Assembly: GCF_900142375.1 (NCBI RefSeq)
Contig: NZ_FRAR01000026.1
Span: 24,810-88,809 of the forward strand
DNA from: Desulforamulus aeronauticus DSM 10349
Lineage (GTDB): Bacteria > Bacillota > Desulfotomaculia > Desulfotomaculales > Desulfotomaculaceae
Length of the DNA: 64,000 nt
Reading direction: 5' to 3'
Shown here: piece by piece, positions 8,497-17,629 of the stretch
Layout of the letters: each line of letters begins with the position of its first letter
Numbering within the stretch: the first letter of the stretch is position 1
Position numbers and translations under genes: made by a program
The notes under the pieces: generated by a model
Told to the model about the DNA's origin: nothing
What the model saw: only the letters and a program-made list of their open reading frames with translations
The model's database searches: none

Positions 8497-9600
8497 ATGA
8501 ATAAAGAGATGATCACTACGCGCGGCGCGGCCAGCATGATGGCGTTGATGGTTATATGCGGCTCAGTGCTGACGGGAATCAACACGGTCAAGCAGGACCT
8601 TTGGCTATCTATTTTGTTCTCCGCGCTGCTGTTTTTGCCCATCATTTTCGTTTACAGCCGGATTTGCGCGCTATGCCCGCAGCAGGGGCTGTATGAAATT
8701 CTAGAGTCGTTATTTGGAAAAGCAATCGTCTTTCTGCTCATCCTTCTCTTCTCCGCCTATGCCCTGACCATAGCCGCGCTGACGCTCCGCAATTTTGTAG
8801 AGTTTACCGTGGTCATTGCACTGGAAGACACGCCGAAAATCCCGCTGATGATGGCGATCTTGTTCGTGGTGGTATTTCTGGCCCGTCAAGGGTTGGCGGT
8901 GTTCGGTAAATGGTCAACCATTATTTGTGCAATCATATTAGCCAATCTCGCATTTACGATTCTTCTTTCCTTGGATGTGATCGAGATTTCCCGCATCAAG
9001 CCGGTACTGGACCACAGTTTTTCACAGATCGCCGGTAATGCAGCTTCAATCGGGTCGATCGCCATTGGCGAATCCGTGCTGATTATGACGCTTATGGGTC
9101 ATGTAGGGACAGGGAAGAGCTCCTATAAAGTTTACTTATGGGGACTCTTAGTCGGCATTGTCGCTTTGGCTCTGGTGGCGCTGCGCAACCTGCTGATCTT
9201 AGGGCCGGAAATGGTTGAGGCCGCTAAGTTTTCAGGATATATGGCGGTGCGTATCGTCCACCTCGGCAGCTTTTTTGAGCGTATGGAAAGCCTCATCTCG
9301 TTTAATTTGATCCTAATGGGAATCACGAAAATCGCTCTTTGCCTTTCTGCGGCAACCTTGGGGACTGCTAAGCTGTTGAAAACAGATGCCTACCGCAACC
9401 TGCTACTGCCGGTCAGCCTTTTGGTATTGGCGCTCTGCTCAATCGTTTTCAAAACAGCGTTTGAGATGTTCGATTTTGCGTGGATGTATAAGTATATCGC
9501 GTTTCCGATCCAGGTGATTCTCCCCGTAATCATATGGATCGCGGCCGAAATAAAGGTGAGCCGGGGGAAAACATCTCAAATGGAGGAGGTAAGCCAATAA
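8497..9600 (+). CDS. gerKB: Spore germination receptor subunit B, GerAB/APC-type permease
   Basis: A 367-residue integral membrane protein of the GerAB (amino acid permease-like) family with ten predicted helices. The start at 8497 is chosen for GAGGAGTTTT immediately upstream; an in-frame ATG 18 codons earlier would overlap the preceding gene. The N terminus TTRGAASMMALMVICGSVLTG, the RQGLAVFGKWS segment and the IGSIAIGESVLIM motif fit the family. The B subunit is thought to bind the nutrient and relay the signal to the A and C subunits. It ends the A-C-D-B operon; the next genes are convergent and encode the pilus locus. Confidence 0.9.
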   Translation: MNKEMITTRGAASMMALMVICGSVLTGINTVKQDLWLSILFSALLFLPIIFVYSRICALCPQQGLYEILESLFGKAIVFLLILLFSAYALTIAALTLRNFVEFTVVIALEDTPKIPLMMAILFVVVFLARQGLAVFGKWSTIICAIILANLAFTILLSLDVIEISRIKPVLDHSFSQIAGNAASIGSIAIGESVLIMTLMGHVGTGKSSYKVYLWGLLVGIVALALVALRNLLILGPEMVEAAKFSGYMAVRIVHLGSFFERMESLISFNLILMGITKIALCLSAATLGTAKLLKTDAYRNLLLPVSLLVLALCSIVFKTAFEMFDFAWMYKYIAFPIQVILPVIIWIAAEIKVSRGKTSQMEEVSQ

Positions 9601-9636
9601 TAGGTTTCGGCCTCATAAGATCCAACAAGCTATCAT

Positions 9637-10431
9637 TCAGCCTGCCCCATATTCCGGTCTTAACACGCCGATTACGATATACCGGGCATCATTAAATTCA
9701 TAGCTGCAAGTGGAAAGTATGATAAACTTGTCTCCATCCGTGCACTCCGCGCTGCTATCAAAGGTAGTCTTTGAGGCAGCGTATGCGAGCAGCGCGTTAA
9801 GATTCACTTCATACATAAATGCCCTGTCACGCCATTCGCCCGCACCGATGACACAGCCATACTTCAGGTCAATCCTGTAGTTTCCCTGCCTCGTGTACAG
9901 GTACAAATAGGGATGCCGCTCAAAGTATTCCTGTTTCTTGTATCCTGCCAGTGAGCCGAACATCTTACCGGATTTCATGTAGTGTCCGTAAATGATGCTC
10001 AGCCTGCCGCTAAAATCTGCCGGGCAGTTATAGTCAAGAAATAATGTCCCGTTTGCGTTATAGGTGCCGTCAGGCAGGTGATGGAGATACCAATCGTAAT
10101 CATCTGCACGCATAATCGGATAATCAATTACGGTATTCGGGCAGTACAACCATGCGGCAGCGTCGGAATTGATTTTTTCAAGCACATTAAAGTTAATATA
10201 AATGGGGGAAATATCCACCATCGGTGCTGACCCGAGAACAGCCATGTTACTGTCCACATGATTTTCATCAGGCTGCCGGACCTGTTCATGCAGTTGCTCA
10301 TAGTTTTCATTGCCCTGCGCATAGCTCTGTAAACTTCCCCACAGCTTATATCCGGAAAAAAGGATAACGCCGATTGAAATAATCAGAAGAAACCATACTG
10401 CCGTTATGGCTGGTTTTTGATTCTTTTCCAT
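9637..10431 (-). CDS. Class B sortase
   Basis: A 264-residue membrane-anchored transpeptidase. An N-terminal helix (about residues 9-28) anchors the extracellular catalytic domain. The class B signature is present: WLYCPNTVIDYPIM, TLFLDYNC, catalytic histidine in YGHYM (about 145), catalytic cysteine in LSTCSYEF (about 241) and arginine in DARYIVIG. It lies 26 bases after the stop of the repeat-rich pilin-like gene and is last in the minus-strand pilus cluster. It may attach the finished fibre to peptidoglycan or polymerise the neighbouring pilin. Which of the two sortases here does which job cannot be told from sequence. Confidence 0.88.
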   Translation of the reverse strand: MEKNQKPAITAVWFLLIISIGVILFSGYKLWGSLQSYAQGNENYEQLHEQVRQPDENHVDSNMAVLGSAPMVDISPIYINFNVLEKINSDAAAWLYCPNTVIDYPIMRADDYDWYLHHLPDGTYNANGTLFLDYNCPADFSGRLSIIYGHYMKSGKMFGSLAGYKKQEYFERHPYLYLYTRQGNYRIDLKYGCVIGAGEWRDRAFMYEVNLNALLAYAASKTTFDSSAECTDGDKFIILSTCSYEFNDARYIVIGVLRPEYGAG

Positions 10432-10457
10432 GCGTCACCTATCCGTTCCTTCAGATA

Positions 10458-11762
10458 TCAATACTTCTCCGTGTCCTCTTTTCTGCGGCTGCCGACAAAT
10501 ACTAAATAGAGAATGCAGCTCATTGCTACGATACTGGCTATCATAATCGCCATGGTATACAGGTCGTTTCCGGCATCGTCGCCGGTTTTAGGCCCGTTTG
10601 TGCTACCGCCACCATTGTTGCCAAGATCATTGTTGTCAAGGTCATTGCTGCCAGGGTTATTATTGCCAGAATTATTGCCGCCAAAGTTATTGCTGCCAGA
10701 GTTATTGTTGCTAGAATTATTGCCGCCAGAGTTATTGCTGCCAGAGTTATTGTTGCCAGAGTTATTGTTGCTAGAATTATTGCCGCCAGAGTTATTGCCG
10801 CCAGAGTTATTGCTGCCAGAGTTATTGTTGCCAGAGTTATTGCCACCAGAGCTATTGCCACCAGAGCTATTGCCGTTGTACTTATTAATGAAGATGAAGG
10901 ATTCTACCAGCTTGTTGTACTCGTTGGTGACCGTCCGCTTGACAGTAAGCTGGCCGTTTACATCCTTTACCACATCGGTGATGGTATATCTAGCGCTATC
11001 ATAGGTATATCCCGTTTCGCCGGTGTTGACCTCGGAGATGGTGTAATAATACGTTCCTTCCTGGATGTATTCCCATGTGCCGAAACGCTTTTGGCCTGAC
11101 CCATTAATCGTGATTGTTTTTTTGCCATTGACGCTGTCCACCGGCATGGGATTTGAGGGCTTCCCCGCAGTTAGCAAAAAGGCAAAGGTGCTTGCCTTGG
11201 ATGGATTGCCTGACACCGTTTTCTGCACCGGAGGATCTGCCATAGTCCCAGGCTTGCTGCCGGAAGAGGTATAGCTGTGATTAAATTTGATACCACTCGA
11301 TTTGCTGCCGCTGCTGTTTCCAATCGTAATATCGGCGATCAGGTTTTGCCCGGATTTGCGTATATTGATCCTTACGGAATAAACTTGTTTGTCGTAGGTA
11401 TATCCGGGGGCGGAGAAAGACGAATCCACTCTAATTTCATAACGATATACTCCGGTATCAGTAAAGGTAATCGGGCCGAGGTCAAAGCTGGTTGTTCCGT
11501 CGATGGTAAAGGAATAAAGACTGCCTGAACTTCCCGATGGCATTGGATTTCCGGCCTCCAGTGACAGAATCTCATAATGGAACACGCTGTTCACACTTGT
11601 AAAGGCGGAACTATTACTGAAGGTCTGATCCATTCGTAGAGTAACTGAAACCGAATCGACCGCCGCATAGGTCGTCAGTGGGAATACCAGCGTGAGTAGG
11701 CAGGCTAGGCACAAGGAGAATGCAGTTATCCTTTTATGACATGATTTTAGTATCAAGCTCAT
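10458..11762 (-). CDS. Pilin-like surface protein with Spy0128-type domains and Asn/Ser/Gly stalk
   Basis: A 434-residue surface protein. The start at 11762 has AGAGGTAAGGAAA upstream; the longer frame runs into the sortase gene. A signal peptide (about 1-34, ending TYAAVDS) is followed by two Spy0128/FCT-type pilin domains at about 35-170 and 178-295. The second shows the isopeptide triad: Lys in PVQKTVSG, Glu in TISEVN, Asn in IFINKYN. Residues about 300-385 are low-complexity NNSGGNNSGSNN repeats that act as a flexible stalk. The C terminus has a sorting signal: GPKTGDD (an LPXTG variant), a hydrophobic helix and a positive tail. It sits between two class B sortase genes, its presumed partners. 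Confidence 0.8.
   Translation of the reverse strand: MSLILKSCHKRITAFSLCLACLLTLVFPLTTYAAVDSVSVTLRMDQTFSNSSAFTSVNSVFHYEILSLEAGNPMPSGSSGSLYSFTIDGTTSFDLGPITFTDTGVYRYEIRVDSSFSAPGYTYDKQVYSVRINIRKSGQNLIADITIGNSSGSKSSGIKFNHSYTSSGSKPGTMADPPVQKTVSGNPSKASTFAFLLTAGKPSNPMPVDSVNGKKTITINGSGQKRFGTWEYIQEGTYYYTISEVNTGETGYTYDSARYTITDVVKDVNGQLTVKRTVTNEYNKLVESFIFINKYNGNSSGGNSSGGNNSGNNNSGSNNSGGNNSGGNNSSNNNSGNNNSGSNNSGGNNSSNNNSGSNNFGGNNSGNNNPGSNDLDNNDLGNNGGGSTNGPKTGDDAGNDLYTMAIMIASIVAMSCILYLVFVGSRRKEDTEKY
10640..10877 (-). repeat. 15-bp minisatellite encoding Asn/Ser/Gly repeats
   Basis: Tandem, slightly varied copies of a 15-base unit (plus-strand form: GCCAGAGTTATTGTT and close variants) run for about 240 bases inside the pilin-like gene. 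All units keep frame. Such arrays change copy number by slippage or recombination and would alter stalk length without breaking the protein. Confidence 0.85.
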
Positions 11763-11767
11763 TTTCC

Positions 11768-12688
11768 TTACCTCTTTACACGGTTTCTCCTGAATATATA
11801 AATAAGCACAATAAACAGGAGGACCGGCAACACCATCCGTAGCCATAATGGGATGCGCCCCCAGAAGCCAAACTGCTGATCCACCGACGCCTGTTCGGTT
11901 GCATCGCTTTTTTCTTCCGTTTTAAATGCATCGCCGTAGCATTCATTCGTTATCCTTGCTACGAGGAGGTCCCGTCCGTTGGTTGCCTCCGTTGAGCACG
12001 TTGTCAGCAGAAGGATATGGTCGTCTGTCGTCACACCGATATCGCGGGTATACATCGCCTTTGCCAGCAGGTTGTTTAGATATTTTTGTTGTGCCTCTCG
12101 GCCCTGAACATTAGGCGAAAATATGCCTGCGTCATATGCGTCCGTCTTTATGAATGCGAAAAATTCCAGTCCATGGTCTTTGCCGCCATAATACAGGTTG
12201 CCGTAAACGCGGCTGTCAAAAAAGCGCTTACCGCTAAACAATCCCAGTTCACCGAACATCGCCTGTTTTTCCATGTGATGCCCGTATAAAATGCTGTTGA
12301 AGTCCTGAAAGTCCTTGTCGTTCATATAGTCTAAAAAGATGCTACCCGAGAGGGAATAAGCCCCCTTCGCATTGGTGTTGACGTACTTCATGTTGTCTGT
12401 GCCCTGAGTTATCGGGTAGTCGATTTTTGTGCCGTAAACCGTGAGCCAGCTAAACACCTCCGGATTGATGGTCTGAAGCTCCGCAAAGGAAATACTGTCT
12501 TCGGTGCTTGGCTTATAAACCGCATACTGCGCGGCGTCCGCCGCCTGATATACCTGGTCGGAGTCCCATATGGCGTAAGCTGCAAAGGCGACCAGAAGCA
12601 GGATGATGGTCAGCACCGTGAAATCTATGATGCTATGTGCAACCTTAACTGCGACCCTTCCTGCTTTTTTTGCTTTAACGATGGCCAT
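11768..12688 (-). CDS. Class B sortase (probable pilus polymerase)
   Basis: A 306-residue sortase with membrane helices at both ends (about 20-42 and about 280-300), unlike the single N-terminal anchor of the other sortase. Catalytic features are clear: FSWLTVYGTKIDYPI, SIFLDYMND, histidine in YGHHM, cysteine in LTTCSTEA and arginine in GRDLLVARI. A C-terminal membrane helix is typical of pilus-polymerising sortases, including the class B-fold polymerase of streptococcal FCT-type loci. I therefore infer that this one builds the shaft from the pilin encoded immediately upstream (12740-14032). It is followed six bases later by the second pilin-like gene. Confidence 0.85.
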   Translation of the reverse strand: MAIVKAKKAGRVAVKVAHSIIDFTVLTIILLLVAFAAYAIWDSDQVYQAADAAQYAVYKPSTEDSISFAELQTINPEVFSWLTVYGTKIDYPITQGTDNMKYVNTNAKGAYSLSGSIFLDYMNDKDFQDFNSILYGHHMEKQAMFGELGLFSGKRFFDSRVYGNLYYGGKDHGLEFFAFIKTDAYDAGIFSPNVQGREAQQKYLNNLLAKAMYTRDIGVTTDDHILLLTTCSTEATNGRDLLVARITNECYGDAFKTEEKSDATEQASVDQQFGFWGRIPLWLRMVLPVLLFIVLIYIFRRNRVKR

Positions 12689-12739
12689 ATGGCCCTCCTT
12701 TCGGCATATTTCTTAATTACTTATTTTTTAATTTAGCAT

Positions 12740-14032
12740 TTAATAGCTGACAGCAGAATTCCGGCGTTTGCGTAACTTCATAAGGATGAAGGCAATGAAC
12801 GCACCTGCCGCTATGACCAGAATCATGATAAAGGGGAGGTTGTTGATGATTAGGCCGGTGACAGGGATGCTCTTAAAGGTATTGGTAAAATCGGCTTTGT
12901 TAGTATTTTCACCAATTCTTATGTTGTCGGTGATAAGAGACTGACCAACTCCGGCAGATAAATCCGGAGTAAGCACCGTCCCGTTGACTGTAATCTTTGC
13001 TGTCGGTATATAGTCTGCAGCACCTTGATTTACCGCAACATAGAGCGCACCAACTGGCACATCCGTGAAAACCAGCTTTTCATCATGCTTGAGCTTAATT
13101 GTTATGGATGAGTGGGCCGCAAATTCGATGTACTTTTTGCCGGCAGCGTCGGTCTGGATGATGGAGCCGGGCGCGTTTTGTGTCGGATCAATGTCAATTC
13201 CGGAAGCGTTCAGGACATAAGCCTTGTATCTAGCGGCAGCGCCGGCAACTAAGGGCTTCTTTACGGTAACTAGATACTTGAAGTACATGCTCGTATCGGC
13301 GAAGTCTCCGGCTACGACATTACTGATTCTAAGAACCTGGTTCGCTTCGACTCTAGGATCAACGCCGCCGGTGGTCTTCATGTAGGAGTTGGTGAAGAGC
13401 AGCCCGCCGGCGCCCAAGCCTCCTCCAGTGCCGGGCGTGGGATCAACCTTCGCTCCGGAGCCGGGACTTCCCTCCTCATTTTGCATGATTTTGGTTCCGA
13501 TGGCCGATACGTACAGCCCCGAATGATCCGATTTTTCTCTCACAAAAAAGGTGATCTCGTACACAGCTTTGGAGTAAACGAGAGTTTCCTTGGCGGGATC
13601 GATGCTGCCGTTGGTGATATTTGGCAGTTCCGTAAGCTTATAGGTATAGACGCCCGCATTCGGGAAGGTGACACCTGTGAGATCAATAAGCACTTCTTTA
13701 GTTATGCTTTTGATGCCGTCGCTGGAAGTGGGGTTATCGCCGCTGGTGAAAGCAATGACATGGTTGGAGATTACCGGCATCTGAGCAAGATAATCAGCAC
13801 CGATCTTTTCATTCAGGGCCTTCTTTTCGAAGGTAAACCCAAAAGTGACGCCAGGTATGGTTGTGCCTTCCGGCATTTTCAACGTTTTTGTAATCGCCGC
13901 CGTGGCGGGGTTAACTTCGGTTCCCAAAATTGGGCCTGCTGCAAATGCAGGGACAGCCATGCCAAAGCACAGCACAATAGCAAGGACCCTGCTAAGCAGC
14001 CTTCCTATAAACCTCTTGTTTTGATTTTTCAT
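12740..14032 (-). CDS. Major pilin candidate, sortase-anchored
   Basis: A 430-residue exported protein with a signal peptide (about 1-32, ending PAFAA). It has an N-terminal Spy0128-like domain (about 38-215) with an isopeptide triad suggested by Lys in AITKTLK, Glu in KLTELP and Asn in LFTNSY. A second DUF7601-like beta domain (about 225-395) has Lys in VTVKKP and Asn in FTNTF. The C terminus is a sorting signal: IPVTG, a hydrophobic helix, then KLRKRR. Its size, two isopeptide domains and place beside a sortase and signal peptidase fit a shaft pilin. The lysine used for polymerisation cannot be identified. The gene has its own upstream spacer of 56 bases. Confidence 0.78.
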   Translation of the reverse strand: MKNQNKRFIGRLLSRVLAIVLCFGMAVPAFAAGPILGTEVNPATAAITKTLKMPEGTTIPGVTFGFTFEKKALNEKIGADYLAQMPVISNHVIAFTSGDNPTSSDGIKSITKEVLIDLTGVTFPNAGVYTYKLTELPNITNGSIDPAKETLVYSKAVYEITFFVREKSDHSGLYVSAIGTKIMQNEEGSPGSGAKVDPTPGTGGGLGAGGLLFTNSYMKTTGGVDPRVEANQVLRISNVVAGDFADTSMYFKYLVTVKKPLVAGAAARYKAYVLNASGIDIDPTQNAPGSIIQTDAAGKKYIEFAAHSSITIKLKHDEKLVFTDVPVGALYVAVNQGAADYIPTAKITVNGTVLTPDLSAGVGQSLITDNIRIGENTNKADFTNTFKSIPVTGLIINNLPFIMILVIAAGAFIAFILMKLRKRRNSAVSY

Positions 14033-14088
14033 TGTTTGGTGTACTCCTTTTTTGTTTTATATGCAAACGTATTCTTTATCGCTTGCGC

Positions 14089-14658
14089 TTATATATTTCT
14101 GCGCCGGAAGATGGTCATCACTTTCCCCAGCGTGTCCTTGATCTCCACAGCCCCGTAGATGCGGCTGTCCGCAACGTTTACCCGGCTGTCGGCAAGCACA
14201 AATACCTGCCCTTCTCCTACGGTAAGCGGGAATTCCACACCGTTTTCATATCGCTGCGTTGATTCGTAGATTCCTGTTTCCTGCTGCAGCGCGCCGTTGA
14301 TCACCAGCCCGTCCTCGGTGATGTCCACGACGTCTCCGGCCGTGGCGATCACCCTACGCACCTGCATTTGCCCTTCAAATTCCAGGACAAGGGTGTCCTG
14401 AGCGACATACTTTTTGTCCAGCCGGTAGAAGATTACCAGATCGCCATCCTTGACCGACGGAGCCATGGAGGCGTCCGTATTGCGGCAAAGACCGTACATA
14501 AAGGTGAAAATCAGCAGGAAGGCAACAAGGATCACCGCAATCTTGGCCAGCAGGAACAAAATATCCTTGAGCGGCGATGGTTCAGGGGGCGCTCTAAAAG
14601 GGGGCTCCTGGCCCCTTCGGGATGTTGGGTTTACCGCGTGTTTTAGCGCTTCATTCAT
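14089..14658 (-). CDS. Signal peptidase I-like protein, catalytic Lys replaced by Arg
   Basis: A 189-residue type I signal peptidase homologue. A Pro-rich cytoplasmic N terminus (1-30) precedes one membrane helix (about 33-55) and an extracellular catalytic domain. The serine motif is kept (DASMAPSVKDGD), as are GDLVIFYRLD and the C-terminal LADSRVNVADSRIYG. The general-base lysine of the KRV motif is changed: the residues read VRRVIATAGD, with CGT-AGG codons at about 14355. In streptococcal pilus loci the SipA protein likewise lost catalytic residues yet is needed for pilus assembly, so this may be a chaperone-like or altered peptidase. It starts one base after the tip protein gene. Confidence 0.82.
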   Translation of the reverse strand: MNEALKHAVNPTSRRGQEPPFRAPPEPSPLKDILFLLAKIAVILVAFLLIFTFMYGLCRNTDASMAPSVKDGDLVIFYRLDKKYVAQDTLVLEFEGQMQVRRVIATAGDVVDITEDGLVINGALQQETGIYESTQRYENGVEFPLTVGEGQVFVLADSRVNVADSRIYGAVEIKDTLGKVMTIFRRRNI

Positions 14659-14659
14659 A

Positions 14660-17587
14660 TCAAAAATTCTCCTTACGGTTGCGGTATTTCCTATGGATAC
14701 CCACGCCGACTCCCACTATCAGCAGCGCAGATAACATCAGAAGAACCGGGCCCTGCGTGCTTCCTGTCAAAATGCCCGCCGGTACGATGATGCTGGCGTT
14801 CGTGAAGGCGAATACCCTGTTGCCGTCAGACAGGTCACGCACACCGGTATCCAAGGAAGTTGTAGAACCCGTGTCCTTGCTGTCCTTGAAAGATGTACTA
14901 TACCCTTCAGCGGCTGCCTGTGTTACTTGAACCTTGTTGTTTGCCGGGATACCGGCAATGGTAATCTGCTGGCCGTGTTTGAGCATAAACGTCGCCTGGC
15001 CACCCGCCAGCGTCAAAATACCGTTTGCGGGGGCCGTTGCGCCGGAGCCCTGCACGATGCCGCCTGTATAGAAAAGCTCCGTGCCGTCCGGAAGCGGGTC
15101 ACCGCCTGCATCAAAGAAACGGATGGTAAAGGTAAACGCCTGCGTTGTATTGGCGTAGGGTTCTGTTACCATGTTGGAAACGGTAAGTACTACAGCATTC
15201 AACCACTTGGCGTACAGTGTTGTGTAACCGGTGATGGCCATTGGCGCATTTTCCGTATAGGCCGTGCCATTGCCGTCCTCTTGGGTGTTCCATCCTAAAA
15301 AGATTGTATCGGCAGCAGGAGCTGTAAAGCCCGTGGTTGCAAACGCAACCGTGTTGACGCTCCCGCTGCCTGTGATCGTGGTTTGCTGCAGGTAGTCAGG
15401 CTGCGAGGTACCATTGTTGGCCTTATATGTGACGACAAAGTATGGGTTGCGGTAGTTGATGTCGTTGTTGTTCAGCAAGGTACCGGGGAACCGGGCAATA
15501 AATTCTGATGCGTTGGACGGGGGCAAAAAAGCCTGACCCGCCGTGTTGCCGCTTATGACCGCTGCGCCCGTTATACTGATGTTGGAATATTTCGCCGTGG
15601 CGGCGGGGTTGGCATAGCTGCTATCGCTTGTATAGATACCACCACCGTCGCCGGTTGCCGTATTGCCGGAAATATCAGTGCCATTGACGAAAAGAGCTGA
15701 GTTTTGCGTGACGTAAATGCCACCGCCAACAAATTCTGATGTATTGCCGGTGACCGCGCCCCCGTTGATATGAATTGTTGCCAACGCACCAAAAATGCCG
15801 CCGCCATTACTTGCCTTATTGTTTTTGATGATACAGTTGGTAAGCGTGATGGTGCTTTCCGAACCACAGATAGCGCCGCCGCCACTCGAGTGATTTGATC
15901 GATTCTCGTGTAGATTTCCGCCTGTAATGGTGAGTTCGCTCCGTTCGGAGACCCAGATAGCACCCCCGGCTGTACTGCTGTTATTCGCAAAGCAATTGCG
16001 TATCTCGGGATTGATGAGCGTCAGGGAGAGTGCGTTTTGTGCATATTCAATCCCGCCTCTGCCGTTTGTGCCGACGTCCGTATTTCCGCCGTCTAATATG
16101 ACGTTATCAAAGGTAAGGGTGATGTTGTTATTCGTTTCACCTTCAATCCTAAAGTGCCGTGAGGTCTTCGCCGTAAGAACTACCGGCGTCGTGCTAATGA
16201 AGGTGAGGCTCTTGTCATTGATCGTGATGGCTCCAGTAAAGGTGATATCATTCTCAATCTTGATGGTATCGCCTGAAACCGCGTCGGTCTCCACGGCTTT
16301 TTTTAGTGTTGCGAAGTCGGTTACCGTATAAGTGGTTGCAAATGGCATTTTCTCCATTACCGGTATCTGACGCACGCCGGCATGTATGTTCTCTATCGCC
16401 GTGTCCTCTGCGATCATCAGCGGCCCACTATAGGCAGCGGACAATTCCTCATTGATTTCAAATTGGTTATCATGGGAAATGCCGACTACAGGCAGCAAGT
16501 AATCCACTTCGGTTATGGTTTCGGGGGCTATCCCCACTACATAGCTGCCGGGTTCAAGGCTTTCAAACCGATAGGTTCCGTCCTCTTCGGTTTGAGTAGA
16601 TTGCACCGCCACGCCAGTGTCGTCCGTCGCGTAGAGGTGTATCGGGTAAAAAGCCACGCCGTTTTCGGTTTCATTCATCACACCGTCCTCGTTTTCGTCC
16701 AGCCACAGCTTGCCGGAGATGCTGTTCGTTTGCACAGCGGGCGTCGGGGTTGGTGTGGATTCTGCACCGGGAGCGGAGGGCGGCATAATGCCTTCACCCT
16801 CCGTCGTAATCAAGGCAAAGGGGCAAGGGCCAGCATAGGTATAGCCAGTGAACGACGCGGTGAAGGTATAAGTACCGGGAGTATCCTTTTCATAATCAGT
16901 GCACGACCAAGTGACGGGGATCTCCTGGATGATGCCGTTCACATTACCGTCTTCATCGCAAGCAAACCAAGCGGGGGCGCTGCCGCTGTATGAACCGTAC
17001 ACACGATACGATACCGCTCCCGTCTGATCGGTGTATGTATAAAGGCCGCCGTCGGCAGCTTCGTAGTCGTAGGAATCGAGCGGTGTTTCCGGTACAAAAA
17101 CAGGCTCCTCCAGTGCTGCTTCCGACAGTACAAAAGTAGGCTCCTCCGGTGCTGAGAAAAATTCTGTTGACGTTGCAGCTTGTTCCTTTGTGTCCACAGG
17201 CGAATCTTCAACTTCTCCGGGCGCTTCTTCATCGCCTGTCGGCGAAACTTGGTCCTCGATGGGTGACGTCACGGGCACTTCTTCATTGCCTGTCGGCGGA
17301 GCTTGTTCTTCGGTGGGTGGCGCCACAGGCGCTGTCTGTTCAATCTCCGCAAGCTCCACAACCGCCCGAAGGGTATCCGGCAAATATGGTTGCTCAGTCC
17401 CTATGTCCACTGTCAGATTTACGACCGGGTTGCTGGCCTCAAAAGAGAGTATGGTATCCGTCCCAACGTCCAGCGAGCCCCATGCCACCATAAATAACGT
17501 CGCGGCCATCACCACCGCAAGCGTAAGTGCCAACAATCGGGATAAAGCCTTATCCGGTCCTTTCATCCTTTTCCAGACATTTTCCAT
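14660..17587 (-). CDS. Large multidomain surface adhesin, probable pilus tip
   Basis: A 975-residue exported protein. After a signal/anchor helix (about 14-36) come a Pro/Glu/Thr-rich linker with two similar PPTGNEE/SPTGDEE units (about 85-150), a beta domain (about 165-270), and an SdrD B-like/Cna-B-like domain with the calcium-type motif WLDENEDGVMNE (about 295-405). A right-handed beta-helix of GGGI/GNT repeats follows (about 430-690), then a Listeria-Bacteroides (flg_new) repeat and a DUF7601-type domain ending VFAFTNA. The C terminus has VPAGILTGS, a hydrophobic helix and KYRNRKENF, a poor LPXTG match. The architecture fits an ancillary tip adhesin. It is flanked by two signal peptidase genes. 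Confidence 0.8.
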   Translation of the reverse strand: MENVWKRMKGPDKALSRLLALTLAVVMAATLFMVAWGSLDVGTDTILSFEASNPVVNLTVDIGTEQPYLPDTLRAVVELAEIEQTAPVAPPTEEQAPPTGNEEVPVTSPIEDQVSPTGDEEAPGEVEDSPVDTKEQAATSTEFFSAPEEPTFVLSEAALEEPVFVPETPLDSYDYEAADGGLYTYTDQTGAVSYRVYGSYSGSAPAWFACDEDGNVNGIIQEIPVTWSCTDYEKDTPGTYTFTASFTGYTYAGPCPFALITTEGEGIMPPSAPGAESTPTPTPAVQTNSISGKLWLDENEDGVMNETENGVAFYPIHLYATDDTGVAVQSTQTEEDGTYRFESLEPGSYVVGIAPETITEVDYLLPVVGISHDNQFEINEELSAAYSGPLMIAEDTAIENIHAGVRQIPVMEKMPFATTYTVTDFATLKKAVETDAVSGDTIKIENDITFTGAITINDKSLTFISTTPVVLTAKTSRHFRIEGETNNNITLTFDNVILDGGNTDVGTNGRGGIEYAQNALSLTLINPEIRNCFANNSSTAGGAIWVSERSELTITGGNLHENRSNHSSGGGAICGSESTITLTNCIIKNNKASNGGGIFGALATIHINGGAVTGNTSEFVGGGIYVTQNSALFVNGTDISGNTATGDGGGIYTSDSSYANPAATAKYSNISITGAAVISGNTAGQAFLPPSNASEFIARFPGTLLNNNDINYRNPYFVVTYKANNGTSQPDYLQQTTITGSGSVNTVAFATTGFTAPAADTIFLGWNTQEDGNGTAYTENAPMAITGYTTLYAKWLNAVVLTVSNMVTEPYANTTQAFTFTIRFFDAGGDPLPDGTELFYTGGIVQGSGATAPANGILTLAGGQATFMLKHGQQITIAGIPANNKVQVTQAAAEGYSTSFKDSKDTGSTTSLDTGVRDLSDGNRVFAFTNASIIVPAGILTGSTQGPVLLMLSALLIVGVGVGIHRKYRNRKENF

Positions 17588-17629
17588 ATTTTGTTCTATC
17601 TCCTTTGAAGTGGTCCCATGTAAAATGCA

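Noticed and set aside
10640..10877. Possible CRISPR array
   Set aside because: Units are contiguous 15-mers with no unique spacers and lie inside a coding frame.
10513..11004. Long plus-strand frame rich in Leu-Leu-Pro-Glu opposite the pilin stalk
   Set aside because: Produced by the 15-bp minisatellite; the minus-strand frame has a signal peptide, domains and a sorting signal.
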